Origin: Isoetes taiwanensis
Lineage: Eukaryota; Streptophyta; Lycopodiopsida; Isoetales; Isoetaceae
Reading direction: 5' to 3'
Assembly (NCBI GenBank): GCA_021234155.1
Contig: JAJEKV010000085.1
Span: 800,085-864,084, forward strand
Length of the DNA: 64,000 nucleotides
Part shown: positions 10,215 to 21,300 of the stretch, in pieces
Layout: each line of letters begins with the position of its first letter
How positions within the stretch are numbered: position 1 is the stretch's first letter
The notes under the pieces: model-generated
The model's input: the letters and a program-made list of their open reading frames with translations, nothing else
Told to the model about the DNA's origin: nothing
The model's database searches: none
Made by a program: the position numbers and the translations under genes

Positions 10215-11990
10215 AATTATGAAAGAAGTGCAGTTACGAGGTGGATGTTGCAAAACAACAAATCGAAACAGCAAACACCAGGTCTAAACACTCCAGTATC
10301 ATTACATTCTTGTCATCAATGTTGGTTATCATGGAAAATAAACTTTTGAAAATGACAACAACATAAAGAATATGGATGAAATTCACAAAGGGGTAATTGC
10401 TAATGACCATTGCAATTACTTATAATGCTTAATACTTTTTCTTTTTGCAGTAATCCTTCTTCTTATTCTTGAAAAAGGCGGAAGACGATGAACATAGACT
10501 TTAACAAGTCTGGAGAAGTTGAAAGAATAGCCTCATCTTTGAGTAAGAAGTCTGGACTGCAACTCAACTTTTCATTTTTAGAGCAGCCAAAATGCTTTTT
10601 AATAGCATTCGCAAGTATACAAAGTTGTTCTCACTGTATTATGCCTATGACTCATCTTGTGTCTCAGCCATCATTGCACATTGTATGCATAGTTTTCCTC
10701 GAATTTGCACTTACGTATACTTCTCAAAGAGATCAACTTGTCCCCCTCGTGAACATCATATGCCTCGTATTTTGCTCAGGTCCATTAGACTTCCATATAG
10801 ATCTGCAATGAAATTTGGTCCCAATTATACTGTGCAGTACAATCCATTAAAAAAAATCAAGATCCTCATTAAGCACGTCTGCTAACGTGGAGGAGTCTGG
10901 TATAATTATGAAATCAACTAAAGATTGCACTTTATTATCTTCAACAAGCCCAAGCTTGACAATCTGAACAAACTAACAATTGTAAAAGATTGAAGAGTAA
11001 GTTCTACTTGTGAAGTATAACTAGTTTGGCTTTTCTACTACATGTACTTATTTAGTCTGATATTTTGAATGACTTAGGCTCAAGTTTGGATATTTCAGAG
11101 TCTATGGTTGACACGACTAATATAATTGAAGATGATGTCCAAGTAATACAAGAAGAATGTGTAAGAGATGAGAAACCAAAATATGTGTCGCTAAAGAATG
11201 AAATTTTTTGATAACTGACTTGATTTTGCCAAAAACCAATTTGCCCCCTTTGAAACAGTGGGCAATTATCAGAGATGAGAATGTCGATGTAGAATCAATT
11301 TTTTTGCTTAAAAACTTTTGGAGATGCCGGTATAAGGCGCCAATGTTAGTTTTTGGGGTTCGTGGCATACACCTTGCAGCAGCAGTCCATGATTGTCGGA
11401 TGCTATAAAGCTGCCACAAATGCTTATGCATCAACCAAAATAAGGCGGGAAGAGACTCTAAGAACAAGAACAAAGCAAAAAATGAACAAAAAACTCAATC
11501 ATGATATTGGTGCTCCAAAAGGAAGTGCTCCAAAATGTGAGCAAAAACCCTAAACAACGAGAGGAATGCACTCTCTAAATAGTAGAGCAAAACCCTAACC
11601 CTAACTGACATCTCACCTACCACATATCTAGGCTAAATCTGGGCCATAGATCGTGGGGTCTAATATGATACATACATGTGGCCTATGCCATTCATATCTA
11701 TGCTTAGCCCACAGGGCTAACAACAGTGGCACTAACAGTAACACAATTACTAAAAGTGGCACTAACATTGTAAAGATACTCACCTTAGAACCTTCTCACA
11801 AAAATGCTCCATTATCAACCATCAATAGTACTAAAACGTGCTAGCAGAATAAGCACTTATAGATGAATTCGATTATAGACACAATTCCTATTAGAATCAA
11901 TAATAACTTCAAAACTTATAAAAATTACTCGTAAACTAGTAAACGACAAAAATACTAGTAAACAGTTTACTTATTCTATAAATAGTATAC
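9301..11990. other. Gene-poor stretch with degenerate coding traces
   Basis: Short plus-strand ORFs (9720-10028, 10592-10885) look protein-like in places but match nothing I recognise and are broken. A 72-bp tandem duplication lies at 9983-10126, a 30-base A run at 10183-10212, and two telomere-type AACCCTAA units at 11588-11602. No intact gene is supported. Confidence 0.5.
9983..10126 (+). repeat. 72-bp tandem duplication
   Basis: TTCTTGCTTCCTCAT starts both copies, at 9983 and 10055. The two units differ at only a few positions. In one frame both encode FLLPH-NVVG, so a coding segment may have been duplicated. Confidence 0.8.
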
Positions 11991-12670
11991 CTAGCCCATA
12001 TCAAGGTAATGTGTTAGATGCTTAGGATGTTTTTCTCTACCAGATCTCACATCCTTGAAGTTAGAAGAAACTCTGGTATAGTTGATCCAATAATCCACAA
12101 CTTTTTCAATCACTTCTTGGCTCAGGGAATCCTTTCGCTTCTTCCTTCCACAAAGAGCCCATAATGCTTTTTATTACTAATTGCAACATGATGCTTCTTG
12201 GCTGTAGAACAATTCCATGGATGAATTCCTTTAGCCTTAGCAGCTAATCTTTCGCTTCCATGCCTGACCTAATTGCCATGACTAATGCTGCTTTTTTGCT
12301 GCTAATTTGTCATTGGACTCCACTCCATTCACATGTTGTATGGTTTCTTGGATGCTACTTATGATTTCACTATGAACAATCTTTTCCTTATCAGACACTG
12401 CACCTTGCATAACTTTGTTGTTCTCCACTAGGTGCCATATCTCCTTTTTCTGGTATGGAGATATTGATTTTGTGACATTCTAAAAATATCTTGTAATTAC
12501 GAAGGATGCATGCTGCAATTGCTTTTTGGAGTATTTAATAATTCTATCTAAATTTTCATTTGAGAACTTCTCCTTCACCTTGCTTACTCTTTGTCGTTGC
12601 TTCTGCAAATGCCATTTTTGTCTCTTGTCTTCGTCATTGGTCATCAGACCAGAAGAAGCCTGAATAAAAG
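11991..12670 (-). pseudogene. Relic of an unclassified Lys/Arg-rich, transposon-like gene
   Basis: Several minus-strand frame pieces join into one protein-like track. They are a charged N-terminal part (12667-12480, KRQKWHLQKQRQRVSK, ending at an in-frame TAG), a middle part with IVHSEIISSIQETIQHV (around 12350), and a C-terminal part that ends at 11991 and contains ALWALCGRKKRKDSLSQEV and VDYWINYTRVSSNFKDV. The pattern of a KR-rich box followed by Trp and a conserved YTRVSxNxKDV motif reminds me of an uncharacterised family that seems to travel with transposons in non-seed plants and invertebrates. That memory is not firm. At least two frameshifts and two stops make it a dead gene. Confidence 0.4.
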
Positions 12671-13304
12671 ATGGATGGAAAGAAACAAATGAAATCTATC
12701 TCCCTCGGAAAAGGGACAATCAATCACTCCCCTGAGATTTTCGTGAATTTTGAAAATTTCTCTTTCCAAAATACTTAAAAAATAGTGTTAACTTGGGTGG
12801 ACAAATGGACATTTAAAATAAGACACCATAAGATGCGAGGACCCCTATTTATAACGTACTAAAAATATGTCGTCGAGCAATCCAAACCAAACCAACATCA
12901 TGGTAATGGTGGTCACTTATTTAGGACTTTGGCCTACATAGATGTAAAGAGCATTAAGCAGTATGGAGAATCACATTTGATTTATGCTTGCTCAATTGAA
13001 ATAATTTTTGAACAACATGCTCTAGTTTTAGTTTCATTTTCATATTGACGTACCTCAATGATGGATTCTTGCTGGCTGGAAATCGATATCGAGCAAATAT
13101 TGATGAAGTGCTGTGCACAAAAGAACATCTATATACAAATACAGGCACATATAGATGTAAACTTGGGAGGGACACACACAAAATGCATAAATAAAAATGT
13201 AAACATATTGCACTTACTTTCCTGTAATGTGGTACATTTGGTAATGGAAATGATTCCAAATATTTCAAGCATTTCTGCATTTATAGCTGTAATATACAAC
13301 ATAA
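12671..13304. other. AT-rich spacer, no gene seen
   Basis: Only short ORFs on both strands with no protein-like character. Nothing repetitive stands out. Confidence 0.4.
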
Positions 13305-13375
13305 AATTAAATTGAATTGAATTGAGTTGAATTTTGTTGTCTACGAAGATCAGATCGTCTATGAGATCCAAACAA
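13305..13375 (-). repeat. 3' end of microsatellite-tailed LINE, (AATTC)n-type tail
   Basis: On the minus strand it reads GGATCTCATAGACGATCTG, then CTTCGTAGACAACAAAATTC and an AATTC-type tail. It is a diverged copy of the 3' terminus shared with the ends at 45855 and 47110. Confidence 0.6.
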
Positions 13376-13932
13376 CGAAGAACATCTGTTTATAGGAATA
13401 AACAACCCCTGCTTCGAAGGATTTTCGATGGAAAGACCTTGGCACTAATAGGACTACTGATGAACTATACATTTGTACATTTATACATGTCAATGTAACG
13501 ATCAAGGGCACAATTGAGTCCTCACATACATTACCTCATGGGTCTAAGATGCCATTGCACCCATCGAAGATGTGTTCCTCATTACATGTAGTGGTTGGTT
13601 AGTTAGGCGTAAGCAACCCATTATAACGCGTCCGTATAAGTGAAAATGTTGGGCAGTACTGAAGGTTGTAGTTCTGCTTTTCAATAAGTTCCAACGGACA
13701 ACGTTGGCTGATCTGATTTTTCTCGCTTTTCCTAATTTTAGAAAACCAACATTTGATCCCAATGCCATCGGTGCAAGAAGAAGAAAGCAACGGCTTCGTT
13801 CATGCCTTTGCGAAAAATCATTTATGAACATCTCCTAAACAAAAGCAAAGCAATGACCAATGACCAAATCTTTGTGAAATATTAATTGACTTATCTTTCT
13901 CTTGTCGTTTTCAATAGTAGATTCCCTTGTTT
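13376..13932. other. Spacer with short minus-strand ORF pieces
   Basis: Overlapping minus-strand ORFs at 13544-13831 and 13599-13790 could be broken downstream exons of the ORF at 13933 but show no recognisable domain. Confidence 0.3.
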
Positions 13933-14530
13933 TCAATATGAAGGACCTCGCGGTAATTTGCCTTCTAGCAAATCAGCCGTCGAGGAACTTGATATGTCTA
14001 GTTCGACATTCTTCAATTGCTCAAACCCTATTCCTTTGTAATCGTAAAAGCAAACATTCAAAACTTCTTCTGGAGCCAATGAAGTTTCACCATATATTAA
14101 TGCCTCCATTATTTGTCTTGGCATATCTGATTCAAACTTACTTAGATCACCAAGGTCTATGACATGCCTATAGACATGTCCCGAAATCTCATTTTCTCTC
14201 ACGCCAATTACTCTAGCAATTTCTGGAAGCAAGAGATAATGTTTGTCGCTAATATAAATGGGTTGTGCTTCTAACAAACCCCACCTATACAGGTTCTCTT
14301 CTATTAGTACTTCTTCTACTGCATCCTCAACTACTGGGATTATCTTTTGCAAAGTGATTCTCCTCTTTTGGAAAGCAGGCTCTTCGATATACGTTGTCTG
14401 AGCAGTCTCCGCAGGTGGACTAGAGCTTGGCTCTGTAATTGAAATACCATGCATCGTATAGATAGAAAACATAATGCCCAAGCCATAAAACTTCTCTCTG
14501 CCTTCTTGCCTATACAAGTCATTGGAAACA
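13933..14530 (-). CDS. Unrecognised acidic protein, conserved-looking ORF
   Basis: The open frame extends to a Met at 14757, but its upstream part overlaps the 5' region of the plus-strand LINE and looks non-coding. The protein-like part begins near codon 78 (14530) and covers about 195 residues. It has an acidic helix (VVEDAVEEVLIEENLYRW), then PEIARVIGVRENEISGHVYRH and APEEVLNVCFYDY, and ends KLPRGPSY. No signal peptide, membrane segment or metal site is visible. The composition is that of a real soluble protein. The LINE at about 14560 may have landed in or next to its 5' end. I cannot name a family. Confidence 0.4.
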
Positions 14531-14698
14531 GAGGAGTTCTTGGCGCTATGAGTGAGCGCTTCTTGGGGTAGCAAGATGTGTAGAGAGAGAATTCTGGCCC
14601 AACATGGGCAAATTGAGGTGAATTTAAAATTCGATGGGGGGGGAAAGAAAAATAGATAGGGGACAGGGGCCAGTGAAGTAAGCCTGGAAAAGGTAAAT

Positions 14699-15495
14699 TT
14701 GGGACAGAAACAGGTTTTTGGGAGCCGCGAAAAGGATGGACAGCAGAGGATAGACATCTATGTAGCAGGGAATCATGGCTATCTAAAAATTTCTGATGAT
14801 GGGCAGGAATTTATGAGTTTATTTCAGAATTCGTCAGATCACGTTAAAACCCAGATCATTGCACTTCTAAGATTTTTGAACGGGAAAACAGAAAGAAATC
14901 AAAATCCTGAATACTTTGCATGTGGAGATTGGCTGATCCTGACAATGGCGGAAAGGAGAACTCGAGCTCAAACCATGTCGCCTGTGCAATCCCATCTTGT
15001 TGGACAGATCTTGGACCAAATTAATGAAGAACAAAGGAGGATTTTGGAAAAACAGGAAAGGAGATCAATTCATGAATTCAGAGGTATTCCTAACTTCAAA
15101 AATCATCAGTTTATTCCCTCTAGATTAAAAGAACTTGAATCCCGAACAGTCATTGGGTGTATTCGACATGAGGGAGTGAAACTAAGCTACCTAAAAACTG
15201 AAATTATGAAGATGGATAGAAAGGTAGAAATTTCTGGAATGTATTGGCTGCAGTTCCCTTTCTTTGTGATAGAATGTGGAAATCTAAATACAGTCCAATA
15301 TTTACTTAAGCAGGGTACCATTTACAGAGCCAACACTCAATTTTATTTTCAGAAATGGAACCCAAAATTCGATCCTAAGGATTTAAAACAACTGTACCAT
15401 CCAGCAGCTTGCACTGTAGCAGGGCTAAATCCAATGTATTGGCATGAGGATATCTTCAAAGAATTGTTCACGGGAATATGTAGCATAATAACAGG
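14699..15495 (+). pseudogene. LINE ORF1, N-terminal part (DUF4283-like RNA-binding domain)
   Basis: The frame runs about 265 codons from the Met at 14699, which follows a G-rich leader. A charged coiled-coil-like stretch (EEQRRILEKQERRSIHEFR, residues ~115-135) precedes the DUF4283-like core: FVIECGNLNTVQYLL, then YFQKWNPKFDP and GLNPMYWHEDIFKEL. This order is typical of plant LINE ORF1, which packages element RNA. The ORF is cut after SIITG at 15495 by an insertion and resumes in frame at 16886 (FAKYYKISSG). The open frame beyond 15495 (to 15508) belongs to the insertion. Confidence 0.75.
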
Positions 15496-16877
15496 GGGTT
15501 ACTTTTAGATTTTTATACGCTTTTTCACATGGTTTTTCTATGATTTCGTTGTTGTATTCGTTGAGGTGTACTAAATAGTATTTCTAGAGTGCACCTTTTA
15601 TGGGCCGTTGATTTTCGTTGGTTGGAACAATCCGAGGGTTGTTGTCTTTCTCTGCATGTGTTTGTGCATGAACACTACGCATGTGTATGCATGTGCATGT
15701 GCACATGCATGTGCATGTGTATTGTGCATGTGCAAGTGCAAGTGCATGTGCATGTGTGCATGTGTGTGCATGTGTGCATATGCATGTGTACTTGCCCTCT
15801 TGGATTCTTATTGCCGGAGTGGATTTTACTACCACGAGATGGATTTTTTGCTCACACTTACAAAGGTATTTATTTTTTAATGTTTCTTCAGTTAGCATAA
15901 TGTTTTTTTACGAGATATTGGTTTCCGATTCTACAATGTAGTCTTTGCAAAACCCCCTTTTGTTTCCTTCCTAAGATTTCTTCAAGTAGATTCAAGTTTA
16001 GGCCCCTCATTTTGCTTCCAACTCTTGGATATTCACGGCTGCGGATTGTTCATAGCAGCCAGCCTTTAGCTTCAATCAACAAACGGATTCTTATGCACAC
16101 AACAAGGTGGATTATTCCACGCCCTTTTCCATGTCACATGCATCGGGTCAAATAGTGGCCACAAGAATGCATTTACATTGTAGGTTTGGAACTTTAATCG
16201 AACCATAAGGTGAATCATGCATTACCTTTAAGCTAGAGATGGAGCATTCAAAATCATATGGATTGATAAACAATGGTGTCATTGTGAAAGAGAAATAGTT
16301 GTAGTGGAAGTAACAATATGTAGTATAATAACAGGGGTTTTTTTTTGTGTTGCAAATTTTATGACTTTCAGAATAATGGGATCAATCTGCTCTATCTTTA
16401 TGGTAACTTTTACTTATGTTTTATTTGTTTTATTGTCATCAAATTCAAAAGCTACTGGTGATGAAAGCCTCAAATGAATTCTAGTTTTTTTACGGTTTGA
16501 ATTCTAAAATTTTTGTCACAGGGGGAAGGGGGGGCTAAGGCCAGAAGGGCAAAAAAAATTTTTGCAACACAAACCATTAACATCCAACATGTAAAAATTA
16601 AATCCCCCAACACATAACAACCAACACATAACAACTATTGACATTAACAACCAACACATAACTACCATTGACATTAATTAACACAACCATTGGGTCCAAC
16701 ACATTTAAATTAAAATCCCCCTTAAACCCCCTTTGGTTTGGGTGCATATTCACACGGGGGGTGACTCCGGGCAACGAGAGCTGTTGGATAGGCATATTCA
16801 CCCCTTATTCCTTAATCTATACCGTACGTAAAGTTCCTCGTTTGTGGGGTATGCAAGTACAGAATTTGCTATACTGT
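15496..16877. mobile_element. 1.38-kb insertion inside LINE ORF1 with 8-bp target duplication
   Basis: ATAACAGG at 15488-15495 and ATAACAAG at 16878-16885 flank it. Removing the insert and one flank restores the ORF1 frame exactly (IITG then FAKYYKI). No clear terminal inverted repeats are visible. Inside are the 15.5-15.6 kb block also found at 40290-40410, a GT/ATG microsatellite, and a block related to 43422-43800. It encodes no transposase, so it is probably a non-autonomous DNA element, perhaps itself composite. Confidence 0.65.
15660..15792 (+). repeat. GCATGT/GTGCAA microsatellite-like tract
   Basis: Irregular repeats of TGTGCATG and related hexamers. They produce long Cys/Met/His-rich false ORFs in several frames on both strands. 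Confidence 0.8.
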
Positions 16878-18283
16878 ATAACAAGATTCGCAAAATACTA
16901 TAAGATTTCAAGCGGAATACTATATGATGTTGTACATAGGATGGGAAGGGGTTCCAGAAAGAGCTCCAAAAATTTGGATCCAAATTGATATTCTGAAAGA
17001 AATACCAAGCCAAGTTCAGTACCAAGACTTCTTTGGAGAATTGAAGAGCTTATCCCTGAATTGGCAGGGTCTTCCTGCACCATGTAATAATTGTGGACTA
17101 AGGTTGCATGGTGGAGGAGTATGTCAGGGTAAATGGATAGCACACTGTTGATCAAGGCATTCTTTGAAAATAAAAAACTCCTCATTATGAACCACGAGGT
17201 CTCCAAAGCAAATTCATGGGTGATTTGTTAAAAAGAACGAGGAATGGAAGTGCTATGAGAAAGGCTAAAAAACGAGAAAGACAAAGATAAAAACTGGAAA
17301 TAAAGAAGAAGGCTCCAAAACTTTGAATACTCGAGAAAGGAATGGAAGAAAAAAAGGAATAATAAAATAAATGGACAGATCAAAGTGTTAGTCAATGCTA
17401 TGGCCAGGGAGTGGAGAATTCCAAGGAACCTATAAGACCAAATGGCCAGGTGTTGGAATTATCCATTATCCCTATAAGTCCCAAGAATGCAAAGGGTAAA
17501 GATACTATTGATCAGAACTTGAGTCCTCGTATTCATCCAAATACTTCAATGAATACTAAATATGATGGTCAACTCTCAGATTCTAATGCTGAGATGAATA
17601 ATGGGAAGGTCATTCATAAGGGAGAAGCTTCATGTTCTAAGTATCTTGGGGAGACAACCCAGGTAAACAGATGTATGATATCTTATTGGAATTGATGGAG
17701 AAAGCTGAGACTTTGGCAAATGATAGAAATAATGATGACAAAGAGTATCAAATGGGACAATTGATTGAGGGTGTATCTGAAACACAAGAAAATGGCTTGG
17801 ATGAGAATGAAGACCTTGGAAATGAGAAGACAAATGTTAATAAGCAGATCCAAACTGATTCTGATGTGGTACCAGAAACACAAGAGGAAGGTATTGAAGA
17901 TACTATATGAATTCAAGTTTTTCACAAGATCACCTATGGAGATTCAGGGTTTGCAAGATCCTATAAGCCCAAATGGCCTAGAAATTGGGATCAATAGACC
18001 AACAAGTCCAAATGGCCTGGGAATTGGGAACAATAGACCAATAAGTCCAAATGGCCTGGGAATTGGGACCAATAGATCATTAAGTCCAAATGGCCTGGGA
18101 ATTGATAACAATAGGCCAATAAGTCCAAATGGCCAGGATTTGCAGGTAGGGGATATGCAGGGCCAGGATGTCAGTCCTATAAGTCCTTGTATGGAAGAAA
18201 ATGAAAAGGAGATATTCTATACTCCTCACACCACCAAAAAGAAAATAAGGAATGTGAATTTTCACCTAACAGTCCAGCTCTGA
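16878..18283 (+). pseudogene. LINE ORF1, C-terminal part with zinc knuckle and repeat region
   Basis: After the insertion ORF1 resumes with YKISSG and DVVHRMGRGSR (16897-16960), then shifts frame to PKIWIQIDILKEIPSQ. It reaches a CX2CX4HX4C knuckle (CNNCGLRLHGGGVC, 17087-17128). The tail is low-complexity and acidic, spread over three frames (17411-17695, 17671-17910, 17765-18283). It contains 13-residue repeats of the type SPNGLGIGNNRP. The knuckle after a DUF4283-like domain is the standard plant LINE ORF1 layout. Stops near 17150 and frameshifts mean the protein is not made whole. Confidence 0.7.
17950..18142 (+). repeat. 39-bp coding minisatellite in LINE ORF1
   Basis: Four to five units, each starting AAGTCCAAATGGCCTGGGAA, with a 39-base period. 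Each unit adds 13 residues (SPNGLGIG-NRPI). A related single unit (RPNGQV) lies earlier at about 17440, so the array grew from a sequence already in ORF1. Confidence 0.85.
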
Positions 18284-18317
18284 ACCTGAGAGTACAGGAA
18301 AGGAAAAGATATCCAGC

Positions 18318-21300
18318 ATGAAGATCATCACATGGAATATGAGAGGAATTAAGGGTCCTCTCAAAAGGAAAAGGGCACTTATTGCCCTTAAAAAAATGAA
18401 GGCGGATATTATTTTGATGCAGGAACATAGACTTCCAGAATTTGAGACCTCTAAATTACATGATTGGATTAAACACGAGGGAGATTGGTTTGGTCTGCAC
18501 GATGGTACCAAAGGAGGTATTTGCATTGTATGGTGGGGATTCAATTGTCTTCAAAAGTTTGTACATCAATGGGAAGATGGGTATGCTTGATCTTACAAAG
18601 AGAAAAGGAGACAATTGCTATTATAAATGTGTATGCATCTACTGAAACAAATGAAAGACAAGAACAATGGAAAGACATCCTACAATGGATTTAGAATGAA
18701 AATATAGACAATTGGATGATGGCAGGAGATTTTAACAATACACCAGTGTGGGACCAGAAGCTAGGAAAGAAAATAAATATGGCTAGGAAGGAAAAGGAAA
18801 CTTGGGATGCTCTGATGGAAAATTTCTTATATATTCTTCCATCTACCTCAAATTATTATTCTTGGAGCAATAAAAGGAAAAAATGAGGAAAGGGTTTTTG
18901 CCTTACGGATAGGTTCTACATATGCAATAGGAATCTTAACACATGGGATGATGTCATGATATGCGGGGACATTAGCAATTCAATTTACGATCATTTTCCA
19001 CATATCTTACAAGATAGAACTTCGGTCATGTAAAGGGTGGTACAAATATTCCATTTAAATTCAACATTGGACTACTTAATAATAAGAGTTTCATTGAAGA
19101 ATTTAAAGTTTTCTTTGCAACTCTAGCTCCTGTCAGCAGAACAGAATCTATGAAGGCATTCTTACAGAAAATGAAGAAAATCAAAACTTGGATCAAGAAG
19201 TGGGGCAAAGATTGGGCAATGAAGAAAAGAAAAGAAAAGCGAGGAATTATATGGGCAAATGAGGGAGGTCGAGGTAAGTTGTTCCTAGATAAAGCTAATC
19301 ACATGCTACAGCAGTTAGAGGAGGATCTTGAAAGAAAAGTTAAATTGGTTGAGGAGAATGAAGCAAAATCTCTAGCAGTCAAAAGTAGGAGTAAATATAT
19401 CAATGGGATGGACAAAGGGAATTCAGCCTTCTTTTTTAGGACTGCTAAAAGCAGAATGGTCAACAATGGAATCGTACAGGTCAAAACTATTTCAGGAAAT
19501 GTGATAGAAAAACAACAGGAAATAGAGGACTTCTTTCATGGTGAATATAGTAAGACCTTTAGTGAAGTTATAGCACAACATGATGATGTTGAAAAATTCT
19601 TTCAAGATATACCATTGAATCCCCAAGTAAGTCAAGATGAAGACCTATTGAAAGAGCGGATGAAAAAGAAATATTGGAAACAATTAGGTCAATGGCAAAA
19701 GGTAAAAGCCGGGACAGATGGTTTTCAACGAGAATTCTATGAGGAGTTTTGGAATATTTTCAAGGATGATCTAATAAATTTCTTGCAAGGGGCTTGGAAG
19801 GCAAAAGAAATTGAACCACGCCATTAATCTTTGGACATATCACTCTAATTCCAAAGGTTGGTAACCCATTGCAGATTGGGATTTGGAGACCAATCTCCCT
19901 AACAAATGCAACCTACAAAATATTAGCCAAAATCCTTGCAAACAGGCTGAAACCTACCTTACATAACCTTATTAGCCCCTAGTGTCAAACTTCTTTCTTG
20001 CAACAGAGAAATATTCTGGAGAATTACATTGGTGCATCAGAGGGATTACACCGGAATAAGATGTCCGGCAAAATGTATGTTACTCAAGTTGGATTTTCAA
20101 AGAGCTTATGATACAATTAATTGGCAATTTTTTGGAAAGAGCTATGAAACATTTGGGTTTTCAAGAAGAGGTGTACCAAAAATCTGGAGTTTTAACTCTC
20201 TGACTTCATCAACCTTGATAATTAATGGGAGTCCAACTAAGCAATTCCAATGTAGGAGGGGTGTAAGACAAGGATGTCCTTTAGCCCCTTATCTGTTCCT
20301 AATTGTTGCTGAAATTGTCACTAGAATGGTTATCAATCTTCAACAGCAAGGTAAAATAAAAACATTGGAGATGCCTGAGGATCAAGAACCTTTCACTATT
20401 ATGCAGTATGCTGATGATACATTTGTTTTTCTTAAACATGGAGATGAGAGCTTGGAAAATTTTCTGAATGCAATAGAGGAGTTTGGAAAGGTCTCAGGAG
20501 TCAGGCTAAACAGGAAAAAAGGTGCAATCATTTTGGATACCACGGATCAGGTCTTACAGGATATTAAGATTCTGGATAAGAATACTTCAATTTCCATTTT
20601 AGGTATTCCTTTAGCTTTAAACAAAAACCTTGTTGGAGTATGGGAGCCAATTGTTTCTAGAATCAAGCAGAAACTTAACAAATATCCTGCTACTTTATCT
20701 TTGGCTGGCAGAGTTGAAATTGCAAATGCAGTCATCAGTAGTACACATATTTATTTCTCTTCTGCTATTATTGGAGATAAATGTTCATACAACAAAATTG
20801 AGTCTGCTATTAGGAAATTCATCTGGCAGGGTAATCATAAGGTGGCTTGGTCAGATCTAATAAAGGACAAAAAGAATGGTGGATTAGGATGCAAGGATCT
20901 TTTTCTTCAAGCACAGGCTTTGGCTGCTAAATTAGTGTGGAGGGGTAAAAGCATGCTACGGTGTACCACTTTTGGAACCCTCAAAAGTACCTACACTGAG
21001 TACTTTTAAAACTGGTACTTTCTGGTTTTCCTTTCCATTAAAATCAATTGAAATTTTTTGAATTGAAGGTTAATAACATGCCAATCTATTGTACTAGAGA
21101 ATAACAATACTATTAGATACTAAAATAAATGAATTCTCTCTCAAACTTATTATTTATTGTGGCATTTATGCAAGTTCATAGTACCCAGTGCTGGGTACTT
21201 TTCTGGGTAGTTTTGCACTCCCTAAAAAGTACTTTAAATGGTACACCCTAGCATGCTTTCATCCGGAGGTCTATTTACTGTACAAAACCATCTCCTGCAC

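Noticed and set aside
11588-11602. Interstitial telomeric repeat
   Set aside because: Only two AACCCTAA units, common by chance in plants.
15589-15941. Cys/Met/His-rich ORFs on both strands
   Set aside because: They are translations of the GCATGT microsatellite-like tract.
15476-16335. Target duplication ATATGTAG-ATAATAACAGGGG around the 15.5-kb insertion
   Set aside because: A third copy at 40272 shows this belongs to a repeat, and the LINE frame resumes only at 16886. The ATAACAGG/ATAACAAG pair fits the frame instead.
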